Source: Xanthomonas campestris pv. badrii (GTDB lineage: Bacteria > Pseudomonadota > Gammaproteobacteria > Xanthomonadales > Xanthomonadaceae). From it: a stretch of 64,000 bases of DNA. Of this stretch, positions 7,745 to 15,389 are shown one piece after another. A model generated the notes under the pieces. That model made no database searches, was not told the DNA's origin, and worked only from the letters and a program-made list of their open reading frames with translations. The stretch is from assembly GCF_012848175.1 (NCBI RefSeq), contig NZ_CP051651.1, positions 992,001-1,056,000 of the forward strand. The letters are read 5' to 3'. The first letter of the stretch is position 1. Every line of letters begins with the position of its first letter. Made by a program: the position numbers and the translations under genes.

Positions 7745-10096
7745 TCAGCGCGTCTGCACCGACATCGAATACGGCCGCTGCGCCGGGTCCGTGGCCCACT
7801 GCGTGTTCGGCATGGCCTGCATGCGGAAGCGCAGTTCGCCACCGGCCTGGATTTCTTCGTGCGTAAGGTAGGCGCGATGCAATGCCTTGCCGTTGAGGGT
7901 GGCACTGCCGATGTAGGTGCCTGCGTCGCTGAGGCCATCGGCGATCACGCTGAAGCGCTTGCCGTTGGGCAGGTTGAGGGTGGTGCGCGGCAGGAACGGG
8001 CGGCCGATGATGTATTGGTTGCTGCCCGGCGCCACCGGGTAGAAGCCCAGCGTGGTGAACACGTACCAGGCCGACATCTGGCCCAGATCGTCGTTGCCGG
8101 CCAGGCCCTCCGGGCCGGCGTGGTATTGGCTGTCCACGATCTGCTTCAGGCGCGCCTGCGTGCGCCAAGGCTGGCCGGCATACGCGTAGAGATAGGCCAC
8201 ATGGTGGCTGGGTTCGTTGCCGTGCGCATACCAACCGATCAGGCCGGTGATGTCTTCCATGTGCTCGAACACCTTGGGATCGACCTCGGCATCGAATACG
8301 GCGTCCAGGCGCGCCAACAGCTTGTCTTGGCCGCCATGCGCTGCGGCCAGGCCGGCCACGTCCTGCGGCACGTACCACGAGTACTGCCAGGCATTGCCTT
8401 CGGTGTAGTCGCTGCCGTAGCCGCTGGCCGAGGGGTCGAACGGTTCGCGGAAGTTGCCGGCGCGGGTACGCGCGCGCATGTAGCCGGTGGCCGGGTCGAA
8501 GGCGTGCTTCCAGTTGCCGGCGCGTTTGCTGAATTCTGCGGCGATGGTGGGCTTGCCGAGCTTGTCGGCCATGCGCGCGATGGTCCAGTCGTCGAAGGCA
8601 TATTCCAGCGTCTTGGAGGCGGCTTCGCCTTCTTCGTCGATGGGCACGTAGCCCAGCTCGCGGTATTGCGCAATGCCATCGTACGGGCCGTAGTTGGCGC
8701 TGGCGACCATGGCCTGCAAGGCTTCCTCTGCGTCGAAGCCGCCGATGCCTTTCATGTACGCGTCGGCGATCACCGGCACGGCGTGGTAGCCGATCATGCA
8801 CCAGGTTTCCAGGCCATGGAACGCCCACACGGGCAGGATGCCGTAGGCGCTGTCGCGGCGTGCGGCGAGCAATGAATTGACCATGTCGCTGCTGCGTTGC
8901 GGCGGCTGCACCAGCGTAAGTAGCGGGTGCAGCGCGCGGTAGGTATCCCACAGCGAGAAGGTGGAATAGTTGGCCCATCCATCGGCGCGATGCACGGCAT
9001 TGTCCGGGCCGCGATAGCCGCCGTCGCTATCCATGAACAGCGTGGGGCCGAGCAGGCTGTGATACAGCGCGGTGTAGAGCTGGGTGCGTTGCCGCGGCGT
9101 GCCCTGCGCGTCGATTGCCGCCAGCGCCTGCGTCCATTGCGCACGCGCATCGGCGCGCACGCGGTCGAAGTCGAAGCCGGGCACTTCGGCGTGCAGGTTG
9201 GCGATGGCCGCGGCCTCGCTGACCGGGGACAGCGCCACGGTGACCACCAGCGGGGTGCCGTCGTTGGCGACATCGAACACACCGACCAGTTGCCGGCCTT
9301 CGATCTGCGCGCGCTGCGCGGGGTTCTTGTCGCCCGGCGGAGGGAAGCCCTTGTATGGGATGTCCTGTTCGGTGTCGTGCAACTGCGTGGCAGTGAGCGC
9401 GCGCGAGAAGCGCATGGCGAAATACAGTTGCCGGCCCGGTGCCCAACCGCGCGTTTCACGAAAGCCGGTCACGGTGCCATCGGCGCGCACGCGCAGCCGC
9501 GACCACTGCACCTTGCCGGGGTAGTCGTACAGGCTGGTGCGCAGGTCCACCAGCACATGCGCCGCTGCGCCCTTGGGGAACTGGTAGCGGTGCACGCCCA
9601 CGCGCGCACTGGCGGTGAGTTCGGCGCGGATATTGCGGTCTTTCAAGGTCACGGCGTAGTAGCCGGGCTGCGCCTGTTCGCTGGCATGGTCGAACTGTGC
9701 GGTGTAGCCGCTGCCCGGTGTGCTGGCATCGCCGCGTTCCAGCTTGACCTCGCCTGTTTGAGGCATCAGCAGGATGTCGCCCAGGTCCGAGTGCCCGGAG
9801 CCGGAAAAATGCGTATGCGAAAACCCCACGATGGTGCCGTCGCTGTGTCGGTATCCCGCCGCCCAGCCGTAGGCCTGCTTGCGTGGCTTGATCTGCGTAT
9901 CCGGGCTCAACTGCACCATGCCGAACGGCACCGTGGCGCCGGGATAGGTATGGCCTTCGCCACCGGTGCCGATGAACGGGTCCACTGCTTCGAAGGCGGA
10001 CGCGGCTGTGCGCGGGGCGGCGGGACACGCGAACGACGCGACGGCGGCGAACATGGCCAGCCAGCGCAGGCGGAAAACGATCGATCGATGCGGCAT
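7745..10096 (-). CDS. GH92 family alpha-mannosidase, secreted
   Basis: A 783-residue exo-acting alpha-mannosidase of the inverting, calcium-dependent GH92 family, which trims mannose from N-glycans or mannans. The start MPHRSIVFRLRWLAMFAAVA gives a signal peptide that should be cut after ACPAAPRTAASA, so the enzyme is periplasmic or surface-exposed. Landmarks are DPFIGTGGEGHTYPGATVPF at the mature N-terminus, GFSHTHFSGSG, the LYTALYHSLLGPTLFMDSDG block, FSLWDTYRALHPLLTL, PVWAFHGLETWCMIGYHAVP, EYAFDDW and GNDDLGQMSAWYVFTTLGFYPVAPGSN. All family core blocks are intact. In Xanthomonas such enzymes help use plant glycoproteins. Neighbouring genes are unrelated, but two other glycosidases in the window (GH30 and GH3) are decayed. 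Confidence 0.93.
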   Translation of the reverse strand: MPHRSIVFRLRWLAMFAAVASFACPAAPRTAASAFEAVDPFIGTGGEGHTYPGATVPFGMVQLSPDTQIKPRKQAYGWAAGYRHSDGTIVGFSHTHFSGSGHSDLGDILLMPQTGEVKLERGDASTPGSGYTAQFDHASEQAQPGYYAVTLKDRNIRAELTASARVGVHRYQFPKGAAAHVLVDLRTSLYDYPGKVQWSRLRVRADGTVTGFRETRGWAPGRQLYFAMRFSRALTATQLHDTEQDIPYKGFPPPGDKNPAQRAQIEGRQLVGVFDVANDGTPLVVTVALSPVSEAAAIANLHAEVPGFDFDRVRADARAQWTQALAAIDAQGTPRQRTQLYTALYHSLLGPTLFMDSDGGYRGPDNAVHRADGWANYSTFSLWDTYRALHPLLTLVQPPQRSSDMVNSLLAARRDSAYGILPVWAFHGLETWCMIGYHAVPVIADAYMKGIGGFDAEEALQAMVASANYGPYDGIAQYRELGYVPIDEEGEAASKTLEYAFDDWTIARMADKLGKPTIAAEFSKRAGNWKHAFDPATGYMRARTRAGNFREPFDPSASGYGSDYTEGNAWQYSWYVPQDVAGLAAAHGGQDKLLARLDAVFDAEVDPKVFEHMEDITGLIGWYAHGNEPSHHVAYLYAYAGQPWRTQARLKQIVDSQYHAGPEGLAGNDDLGQMSAWYVFTTLGFYPVAPGSNQYIIGRPFLPRTTLNLPNGKRFSVIADGLSDAGTYIGSATLNGKALHRAYLTHEEIQAGGELRFRMQAMPNTQWATDPAQRPYSMSVQTR

Positions 10097-10430
10097 GCGA
10101 AACGGCTCCGGGCGGATGCAGCGCCGGACCGTAGCACAGCGGCAGCGGTGAGCCATCGTTGCGGAAGCACGCATCATGCTCAGTGTGGTCGAGGTCGCCA
10201 GCTTGTCGATCCTGGCTGCGAAGTTCTGGCCTGTGCGGGTATCGCATGCTGCGGGGGCAGGCTGTCGCGGCCCCCCGCCAAATGCTGTTCGTCATCAGTG
10301 GATGCTTCGATGGTGTTCGCTGCGCAACCGCGGCGTGGAGTCGCCGACCGATTCCACACAATGGCAGCGGGGTAATGTTCGTGTGCCGGCAGCCCGCTGA
10401 AATTTGCCGCATCGCCCGCATATCCCGTCG
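10097..10430. other. Intergenic region between divergent GH92 and AlkB-like genes
   Basis: These 334 bases lie between two divergently transcribed genes and must carry both promoters. I see no convincing -35/-10 pair, riboswitch or coding remnant. A run of C/G (GGCCCCCCGCC near 10270) is the only compositional oddity. Confidence 0.4.
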
Positions 10431-11060
10431 ATGGATCTGTTCGATACGCCAAGCGCGCCGCTGCAGGTGCTGGAGGATGCCGAGGGCGGCGTACGCTATT
10501 GGCCGCAGCTGCTTGCGCCCGAGCTGGCGCAAGCCTGTTTTCGCGCGCTGCGCGACGGGGCGAACTGGCACAGCCAGCGCCGGGAAATGTATGACCGCGT
10601 GGTGGAGGTGCCGCGCCTGCTGGCCTCGTATGCACTGGATGCGGCGCTGCCCCCGGGGTTGCCGTTGTTGCAGCTCAGCGATGCGGTGCAGGCGGTGTTG
10701 CCCGCGCCCTACAACGCGGTGGGCCTGAACCTGTACCGCGACGGGCGCGACAGCGTGGCGATGCATCACGACAAGCTACAGACGCTGGTGGCGCCGTACC
10801 CGATCGCCCTGGTGTCGCTGGGCAGCGCACGGCGCATGACGTTGCGCGCCAAGGACGGCAGTGCGCGCGCGACTGCGCTGGACCTGGCGCCAGGTAGCCT
10901 GTTGGCGATGAGCCATGCCTCGCAACTGACCCATGAGCACGGCATCCCCAAGACCGCACGCGCGGTGGGCGAGCGGGTGAGCGTGGTGTTTCGCGTGCGA
11001 CCGGCGGCACGCATGGCCGCCGGCAAGCACGGACCGCATTGGGCGCCCGTGCCGCAGTGA
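10431..11060 (+). CDS. AlkB-like 2-oxoglutarate/Fe(II)-dependent dioxygenase
   Basis: A 209-residue protein resembling the ALKBH2/3-type DNA repair branch: NLYRDGRDSVAMHHDKLQTL carries the first Fe ligands (His and Asp of HxD), LTHEHGIPKT supplies the distal His, and RVSVVFRVR supplies the 2-oxoglutarate-binding Arg. Enzymes of this class remove alkyl groups from 1-methyladenine and 3-methylcytosine by oxidation. No clear ribosome-binding site precedes ATG 10431, but the N-terminus MDLFDTP fits the family. It is a single gene with no ada-like neighbour. Confidence 0.88.
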   Translation: MDLFDTPSAPLQVLEDAEGGVRYWPQLLAPELAQACFRALRDGANWHSQRREMYDRVVEVPRLLASYALDAALPPGLPLLQLSDAVQAVLPAPYNAVGLNLYRDGRDSVAMHHDKLQTLVAPYPIALVSLGSARRMTLRAKDGSARATALDLAPGSLLAMSHASQLTHEHGIPKTARAVGERVSVVFRVRPAARMAAGKHGPHWAPVPQ

Positions 11061-11535
11061 AGGCCACTAGCGGCGCCGTCGTGCGGCAGGCAGGTCCAGC
11101 CGTCGTCCGCCATCGTGTTGGCCTGTTCACGACCTGGTGCGGTCCACCGTCACATGACAGCTGCTTGCACGTTTGCTGCGCGGCCCGGAGTCGTTGTGCA
11201 GCGCTGTGGCCTGCCACCGGCTTGGAGCGGCCAAGACGTCTCGGGCAGCAGTCGTCAGATGGATAGGCACAGCGCCCGGAACCGGGGTGGCAAGCGGTGC
11301 AAGCCGCTTCCGAGCTTCAGCCGCGTCTGCCGGGTGGCTGCGCAGTGATTGCATCAGCTGTTCTTATCCCTGTTCGGCCAGCGTGGCCTCGATGCGGCGC
11401 CTGCATCGGTTGGGTGCGCTTGCACGGAGCGGCTTTCGCAAGCCAGGTGGCATTGCCCATTTCGGGTGATTGCCATTGCCATCACCCCTGTCCATGCTTG
11501 CATGCATCCCTCCCTCCCACCTGCGTTGCCGATCC
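11061..11535. other. Intergenic region, no gene recognised
   Basis: This 475-base stretch contains only short overlapping open frames in several phases without family resemblance or ribosome-binding sites. Base composition remains GC-rich. I see no hairpin with a T-run, no known riboswitch and no repeat shared with other parts of the window. It should hold the promoter of the gene at 11536. Confidence 0.4.
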
Positions 11536-13230
11536 ATGCCCCTGGACGATACCCGCCACCATCAGATGTTTCCCGAACTGGACGCGGGCCAGTTGGCGAT
11601 CACGCGGCGCTTCGCCAGCGGGCCGGCGCGGCGCTTTGCCGCCGGCGACACCGTGTTCGATGTCGGCGATGCGCACGCACCGGTGTGGGTGGTGCTGGAA
11701 GGCGTCATCGAAGTGGTGCGCCGAGACGGCCTGGGCAACGAAAAACCGATCACCCGGCATACGCCCGGGCAGTTCACCGGCGAGGTGAGCCAGCTGGCCG
11801 GTCGCGCGTCGCTGGCGGCCGGGCGGGCCGGGCCGGATGGCTGCCTGGCACTGCCGTTCGACACCGCGCACCTGCGCGCATTGATGATCAGTTCTGCCGA
11901 AGTGGGCGAAGTGGTGATGCGTGCGCTGATCCTGCGCCGCGTGGGCCTGATCGAGGGCGATGCCTCCGGCTCGGTGTTGATCGGGGCACCGGACGACAGG
12001 CATCTGACGCGGCTTCAGGGGTTTTTGACCCGCAACGGTTACCCCAACACGGTGGTGGACATCTCCAACGACGATGGCCGCGCGCTGGTCGAGCGCCTGG
12101 GCATCCAGGAGCACGATCTGCCGGTGATGGTCTGCCCCAGCGGCCGCGTGCTGCGCCAGCCCAGCGATGCCGAAGCCGCGCATTGCCTGGGCATGACACC
12201 GGACATCGACCCGGACAAGCGCTACGACGTGGCCATCGTCGGTGCCGGCCCCGCGGGTCTGGCCACGGCGGTGTACGCCGCCTCCGAAGGTCTGTCGGTG
12301 CTGGTGATGGACCAGCGCGCCATCGGCGGCCAGGCCGGCGCGTCGGCGCGTATCGAAAATTATCTGGGCTTTCCCACCGGGATTTCCGGGCAGGCGCTGG
12401 CGGGACGCGCCTACAACCAGGCGCTGAAATTCGGGGCCGAGCTGGCGATCCCGATCGAGGCAGCCACCCTGGAGTGCGGGCGCGACGATGGCACGCTGAA
12501 GCTGGATCTGGCCGACGGCAAGCAGCTGCTGGCCAGCACCGTGGTGATCGCCTCGGGCGCGCGCTACCGGCGCCCGGAGATCGACGGGCTGGATCGCTTT
12601 GAAGGCCATGGCGTGTCGTACTGGGCTTCGCCGGTGGAGGCGCGGCTATGCGAGGGCGGCGTGGTGGCGCTGGTGGGTGGCGGCAATTCCGCAGGCCAGG
12701 CGGTCGCGTTCCTGGCGCCGCGGGTGAAGGAGTTGCACCTGATCATTCGCGGCGATGGCCTGGAAGCGTCGATGTCGCAATACCTGATCGAACGTATTGC
12801 CGCACTGCCCAACGTGCAGCTGCACACCGGCACCGAAGTGGCCGCGCTGGACGGCGACCACGAGCGCGGGCTGCAGGGGGCGACGCTGCGCACGCGCGCC
12901 GATGGCGCGACCACGCGCGTGGAGCTGCGGCACCTGTTCCTGTTCGTCGGCGCCGATCCCAATACCGGTTGGTTGCAGGACTGCGTGGACACCGACACGC
13001 GTGGCTTCGTCATCACCGGCACCGCGCGCGGCGATGGGGTGCCGGCCTGCCTGCCTTTGGAAACCAATCGCCCCGGTGTGTTCGCCATCGGCGATGTGCG
13101 CGCCGGCTCGGTCAAGCGCGTGGCGGCGGCGGTGGGCGAGGGCGCTGCAGTGGTCGCGCAGATTCATCAGTATCTGGCCCATCAGGCCAACCCGGTGCCG
13201 GTGTCCGAACTTGCCAATGCTGGAGAGTAG
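11536..13230 (+). CDS. Cyclic-nucleotide-binding domain fused to a thioredoxin-reductase-like flavoprotein
   Basis: A 564-residue fusion. Residues about 10-140 form a cNMP-binding beta-barrel (FAAGDTVFDVGDAHAPVWVV, ITRHTPGQFTGEVSQLAGR). Residues about 140-215 are a small thioredoxin/glutaredoxin-like linker (LTRLQGFLTRNGYPNTVVDI). From about 225 onward is a pyridine-nucleotide disulfide oxidoreductase fold: FAD motif VAIVGAGPAGLATAVYAASE, GGQAGASARIENYLGFP, NADPH motif VALVGGGNSAGQAVAFLAP, and C-terminal FAIGDVRAGSVKRVAAAVGEG. The redox CxxC of true thioredoxin reductases is replaced: where VSYCATCDG would be expected the protein has VSYWASPVEARLC. It is thus unlikely to reduce thioredoxin by the usual route. 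A cNMP-gated or sensory flavoprotein is my inference. Confidence 0.9.
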   Translation: MPLDDTRHHQMFPELDAGQLAITRRFASGPARRFAAGDTVFDVGDAHAPVWVVLEGVIEVVRRDGLGNEKPITRHTPGQFTGEVSQLAGRASLAAGRAGPDGCLALPFDTAHLRALMISSAEVGEVVMRALILRRVGLIEGDASGSVLIGAPDDRHLTRLQGFLTRNGYPNTVVDISNDDGRALVERLGIQEHDLPVMVCPSGRVLRQPSDAEAAHCLGMTPDIDPDKRYDVAIVGAGPAGLATAVYAASEGLSVLVMDQRAIGGQAGASARIENYLGFPTGISGQALAGRAYNQALKFGAELAIPIEAATLECGRDDGTLKLDLADGKQLLASTVVIASGARYRRPEIDGLDRFEGHGVSYWASPVEARLCEGGVVALVGGGNSAGQAVAFLAPRVKELHLIIRGDGLEASMSQYLIERIAALPNVQLHTGTEVAALDGDHERGLQGATLRTRADGATTRVELRHLFLFVGADPNTGWLQDCVDTDTRGFVITGTARGDGVPACLPLETNRPGVFAIGDVRAGSVKRVAAAVGEGAAVVAQIHQYLAHQANPVPVSELANAGE

Positions 13231-13374
13231 GGGTTCGGCAATCGGGATTGGGGAATCGGAAAAACAGATGCGCGTGGCCGGTCGATTCCTCCGTTCCCAG
13301 GCCATCAGGCTGTCACCACGCGGTACGCGCAAACTGGGGTCGCTGGCCTGGCGCATCGGCGCGCAGGCGCCAGG

Positions 13375-14121
13375 CTACTGCGGCCAATGCACCTGCGGTA
13401 GTTCGCCGGTCTGCGGTTTGGCGAACAGGTAGCCTTGTTGCAGGTGAATGCCCAGGTCGCGCAGGGTGCGGTATTCGTCGGGGTGTTCGATGCCTTCGGC
13501 AATGACGGCGATGCCAAGTTCTTCGCACATGCGGGTGACGTGGCGCACGATGGCCTGGCGACTGCGGTCGGTGTCGATGCCGCGGACCAGTGCGATGTCC
13601 AGCTTGAGCAGGTCCGGCTGGAACTCGGCCAGCAGGCCGAGCCCGGCATAGCCGGCGCCGAAGTCGTCGATGGCGGTCTTCATGCCGCGCGCGCGGTAGG
13701 TGCGCAGGATGTCGAGCAGATGCGACGGGTCGGCCAGATGTTCCTGTTCGCTGACCTCGAAGATGATCGCGTCCAGCGGCCAGCCGTAGTGTGCGGTGGC
13801 CTCGAGCGTGGCGCGCAGGCAGTGCTCGGGGTTGTAGACCGCGTTGGGCATGAAATTGATCGACAGCAGTGCGGGCAGGGCGATCCGTGCGGCGCACTCG
13901 ATCGCCTTGATGCGGCAGGCCTGGTCGAAGGCGTAGCGGTTGTGGGCGTCTACCGCGGCCAGGATGCTGTCGGCCGACTCGCCGTTGATGCCACGCACCA
14001 ACGCTTCGCCGGCGTAGATGGTGCGTGCGGCCACATCGACAATCGGCTGGAAGGCCATGGTGATGGCGGTCGGAAATGCATGACCATCGCGGCAGGCGTT
14101 GCAAATGGGAAGGCTGGGCAT
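13375..14121 (-). CDS. EAL domain protein, probable cyclic-di-GMP phosphodiesterase
   Basis: A 248-residue stand-alone EAL domain with no sensory domain beyond a short N-terminal CNACRDG segment that could bind metal. Catalytic motifs are largely present: GEALVRG for EALLR, INFMPNAVYNPE for the Asn motif, FEVSEQE, IDDFGAGYAGL for DDFGTGYSSL, LLKLD, IAEGIEHPDEYRTLRDLGI and QGYLFAKP. The metal-binding Glu, Asn, Asp-Asp, Lys and Gln residues can all be placed, so hydrolysis of c-di-GMP to pGpG is plausible. In Xanthomonas such enzymes tune motility, biofilm and virulence. It is a single gene on the minus strand. Confidence 0.9.
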   Translation of the reverse strand: MPSLPICNACRDGHAFPTAITMAFQPIVDVAARTIYAGEALVRGINGESADSILAAVDAHNRYAFDQACRIKAIECAARIALPALLSINFMPNAVYNPEHCLRATLEATAHYGWPLDAIIFEVSEQEHLADPSHLLDILRTYRARGMKTAIDDFGAGYAGLGLLAEFQPDLLKLDIALVRGIDTDRSRQAIVRHVTRMCEELGIAVIAEGIEHPDEYRTLRDLGIHLQQGYLFAKPQTGELPQVHWPQ

Positions 14122-14486
14122 GGGATGGCAGTCGTGCGACAGGGATCGAGCCTAGTTCTATCGGCCGTAACGGCGCGTCATTGAGGGTGACCAATCCGAT
14201 TGCGGCGCTGCCGGCAGCGTTGGCATGGTCAATGCCCGGAACCGGCACAGTCTTACGTTTGTCCTGATGCGCCCGGGGACCACGGTGTAGCGGGCACAGG
14301 CGGTGGTGGACCCACGGTGGGCAGACGGCTGCAGGCGCAACGCCGCATCGGTGATTGAATGCCCGGAGAGTACGCGCCACGCAGCGCGCCCTCCGATGCC
14401 CGGCGCGCCTGGTTCGTCGCACTGTCCTCACCCTGCCGGCGGGCGGGCTCGGCGATACTTGTCGTAACGCCCGCATCGGAAGCCCC
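14122..14486. other. Intergenic region between divergent EAL and HD genes
   Basis: These 365 bases separate two divergent genes and should contain both promoters. I recognise no operator, riboswitch, repeat or coding remnant. The G+C content falls a little between 14150 and 14270, where the EAL promoter would be expected. Confidence 0.4.
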
Positions 14487-15131
14487 ATGACCGCCCTCAC
14501 CGAACGCTACGCCCAGGCCGTGGATTACGCCCGCATCGCCCATGCCGGGCAAGTGCGCAAGGGCACGCAGATTCCGTACCTGAGTCATCTGCTCGGCGTC
14601 TCCACGCTGGTGCTGGAATGTGGTGGCGACGAGGAGCAGGCCATCGCCGGGCTGCTGCACGATGTGGTGGAAGACTGTGGGGGTGGTCATGAGGCGTCGA
14701 TCCGCGCGCAGTTCGGCGACAGCGTGGCCGACATCGTGATGGCCTGCACCGACGCCACCGCCGAAGACAAGGCCGAGGTGGACAACAGCGAGCGTGCGCG
14801 CCAGCGCGATTGGCGCGAACGCAAGCTGGCCTACCTGGAGCACCTGCGCAAGACCCCGGAGCGTGCCTTGCTGGTATCCGGCTGCGACAAGCTCTACAAC
14901 GCACGCACCATCGTGCAGGACCTGGAAAACCCTGCGGTGGGCCAGGACATCTTCAACGTGTTTACCGCCGGCCGCGACGGCACCTTGTGGTACTACGCCG
15001 CGCTGGAAGAGATCTTCCGCACCCGCGATGCGGCAACTGCGCGCCTGTTCAGTGGCGTTGTCATGCGGATGCAGGCACTTGCCCAGACCGGCGAGCAACC
15101 GGTGCCGGCGCCGACGCACGCGCTGGGATGA
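14487..15131 (+). CDS. HD domain phosphohydrolase, SpoT/MESH1-like small hydrolase
   Basis: A 214-residue metal-dependent HD hydrolase. HAGQVRKGTQIPYLSHLLGV provides the first His, LLHDVVED the His-Asp pair, and VSGCDKLYNARTIVQDL the distal Asp. This arrangement is that of the hydrolase domain of RelA/SpoT proteins and of the small MESH1 enzymes that remove pyrophosphate from (p)ppGpp or phosphate from NADPH. There is no synthetase, TGS or ACT domain. Activity on (p)ppGpp is an inference from fold; other nucleotide substrates are possible. Confidence 0.85.
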   Translation: MTALTERYAQAVDYARIAHAGQVRKGTQIPYLSHLLGVSTLVLECGGDEEQAIAGLLHDVVEDCGGGHEASIRAQFGDSVADIVMACTDATAEDKAEVDNSERARQRDWRERKLAYLEHLRKTPERALLVSGCDKLYNARTIVQDLENPAVGQDIFNVFTAGRDGTLWYYAALEEIFRTRDAATARLFSGVVMRMQALAQTGEQPVPAPTHALG

Positions 15132-15176
15132 GCGCGATTTAGAGCGGCTGATTAGAGCGGCTGATCTGCTGCCTGG

Positions 15177-15240
15177 CTGCAGGGCCCTTGCCCGCCCACC
15201 ATCGCGGGACACGCTGCAAGTACGTCCATGTAAGCTCTTT
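15177..15240 (-). repeat. 64-base copy of one arm of the palindromic repeat at 40577-40686
   Basis: These 64 bases are the exact reverse complement of 40623-40686, including GCAAGTACGTCCATGTAAGC and CTTGCCCGCCCACCATCGCG on the plus strand. The other half of the palindrome is not conserved here: after 15240 only GTCCCGCGAGCGG weakly resembles the opposite arm. Just upstream, 15139-15164 is a short direct repeat of TTAGAGCGGCTGA. Confidence 0.85.
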
Positions 15241-15389
15241 AAAAGTCCCGCGAGCGGTGACGCCCCGCGGCTTCGACCAGGCAGTCGTGTGATCCAAGCA
15301 GTTGAGTGCGTCCAAACGACACCGCAATGACATTGGCTGCATGCACGCCGCGCTAGGCTAATGCGTTCTGCAACGTCGGTTCGGCCGTC

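Noticed and set aside
11173..11469. Short plus-strand frames in the 11061-11535 gap as a possible gene
   Set aside because: Cys/Arg/Gly-rich product, no ribosome-binding site, several overlapping frames of equal quality; treated as non-coding.
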